This document shows positions 63,393 to 64,000 of a stretch of DNA of 64,000 nucleotides, piece by piece. The stretch covers positions 124,001 to 188,000 of the forward strand of contig JODX01000021.1 in assembly GCA_000719105.1 (NCBI GenBank). The letters are read 5' to 3'. Origin of the DNA: Streptomyces sclerotialus. GTDB taxonomy: Bacteria > Actinomycetota > Actinomycetes > Streptomycetales > Streptomycetaceae. A program made the translations under genes and the position numbers. The notes below the pieces were generated by a model, which did not search any database, was not told where the DNA came from, and saw only the letters and a program-made list of their open reading frames with translations. Positions within the stretch are counted from its first letter, which is position 1. Each line of letters begins with the position of its first letter.

Positions 63393-63422
63393 TTGATCGA
63401 TCATCGATCAGGGAGTTACAGT
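63393..63422 (+). promoter_or_regulatory. aceE promoter with embedded palindromic operator
   Basis: TTGATC (63393-63398), an 18-base spacer and TACAGT (63417-63422) form a good housekeeping promoter. The perfect 17-base palindrome TGATCGATCATCGATCA (63394-63410) covers the -35 and spacer, where a bound repressor would block polymerase. The neighbouring GntR protein is the obvious candidate. Confidence 0.6.
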
Positions 63423-63528
63423 CCTCGACGGGCTCCGACCAGAGCCCTCGCCCTGTCCTGCCAAAGACCAAGGGCACCCCCACCCCTTACCGATGAGGGA
63501 ACCCCCCTCCGCACCGGAAGGCGGCGCA

Positions 63529-64000
63529 ATGACCGACCCCAACGCCATCCAGCCGAGCGAGCTCGACCAGCTCCCTGACCGCGATCCCGAGGAGACCGCC
63601 GAGTGGCAGGCCTCCCTGGACGCCGTCACCAAGGCGGCCGGCCCGCACCGCGCCGCATACCTGATGCGCCGCACGCTGGAGCGCGCCGAGCGGGGCGGCC
63701 TGGCGCTGCCGAAGCTGCTGGAGACGGACTACCTCAACACCATCCCCACCGCCGCCGAGCCGGCCGTGCCCGGTGACGAGGCGATGGAGCAGCGGATCAC
63801 CGCGTGGAACCGCTGGAACGCGGCCGCCATGGTGACCCGCGGCAGCAAGTACGGCGTAGGCGGCCACATCGCCACCTTCGCCTCTGCCGCGTGGCTGTAC
63901 GAGACGGGCTTCAACCACTTCTTCAAAGGCAAGGAGGGCGACGGCTCCGGCGACCAGCTGTACATCCAGGGCCACGCCTCCCCCGGCATCTACGCCCGCG
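63529..64000 (+). CDS. aceE: pyruvate dehydrogenase E1 component, 3' truncated by window edge
   Basis: The frame runs open to the end of the window, giving the first 157 residues of what should be a protein of about 900. The N-terminus ([30 protein letters not shown]) and [29 protein letters not shown] match homodimeric E1p of the AceE type. [22 protein letters not shown], seen here, is the start of the thiamine diphosphate domain. It decarboxylates pyruvate and acylates E2. GGAAGGCGGC precedes ATG 63529. It is under the palindrome-containing promoter upstream. Confidence 0.93.
   Translation, partial: MTDPNAIQPSELDQLPDRDPEETAEWQASLDAVTKAAGPHRAAYLMRRTLERAERGGLALPKLLETDYLNTIPTAAEPAVPGDEAMEQRITAWNRWNAAAMVTRGSKYGVGGHIATFASAAWLYETGFNHFFKGKEGDGSGDQLYIQGHASPGIYAR

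Overview
The window looks like a stretch of the conserved core chromosome of a Streptomyces species. The DNA is very GC-rich, and GTG and TTG starts are common. Divergently transcribed genes share short intergenic regions, and convergent genes are separated by perfect GC-rich hairpins. From memory, the gene order matches the S. coelicolor segment running from the ROK glucokinase (glkA) through the qcr/cta respiratory genes to lpd-sucB-aceE. I see no rRNA or tRNA genes, insertion sequences, prophage, CRISPR arrays or other sign of recent transfer. Everything reads as housekeeping or regulatory DNA.

Layout. Positions 1-6.5 kb hold an esterase (cut by the window edge), a small membrane protein, an endonuclease/exonuclease/phosphatase-family protein, a glucokinase whose frame runs past its expected stop, a DUF5304 protein, an ArsA-like ATPase with an altered P-loop, an SRPBCC protein and a metallophosphoesterase. 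Positions 6.7-11.2 kb hold an acyl-CoA ligase and two mannosyltransferase-type enzymes (PimB-like and GT87). Positions 11.1-18.1 kb hold a metallopeptidase-like lipoprotein, two NlpC/P60 wall hydrolases, a coiled-coil NYN protein, a zinc-ribbon protein, a rhomboid protease and a lone RAM-domain protein. Positions 18.2-23.5 kb hold an Asp-rich small exported protein, a histidine kinase and OmpR-type regulator, an SLC13 permease and a glycerate kinase. Both promoters in this block share an 11-bp-phased motif. An aminotransferase and trpD follow. Positions 26.3-36 kb hold the cytochrome bc1-aa3 genes in two blocks (ctaE-qcrCAB and ctaCDF), with a pseudo-receiver and an L,D-transpeptidase between them.

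Positions 36-42.6 kb hold a cysteine desulfurase fused to TusA, a PfkB-family kinase, a leaderless small ORF, a large membrane-anchored protein, erpA and nadA. Positions 42.6-49.3 kb hold an RND transporter and a pspA-pspAA-sensor kinase-response regulator run. Positions 49.6-57 kb hold a DUF3043 protein, a methyltransferase with a possible CTG start, an HtrA-type protease lipoprotein, and cobalamin nucleotide-loop genes (PhnP-like/CobU fusion, cobT, cobS) interrupted by a second methyltransferase. Positions 57.2-64 kb hold pepA, lpd, a two-lipoyl E2, a GntR regulator and the start of aceE.

The genes group by function into respiration (qcr/cta), Fe-S and sulfur handling (IscS-TusA, ErpA, the Fe-S enzyme NadA), central carbon (glk, glycerate kinase, E1p/E2/E3), cell envelope (PimB, GT87, NlpC/P60, LDT, PspA, HtrA) and cobamide assembly. 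I found no clear undescribed multi-gene system. The most rewarding leads are the phased regulatory repeats tying the kinase/regulator to the SLC13-glycerate kinase operon, the leaderless starts (including a putative 4-codon upstream ORF overlapping the rhomboid start), the 21-bp palindrome over the ctaE start codon, the palindrome inside the aceE promoter, the glucokinase stop loss, and the domain fusions.
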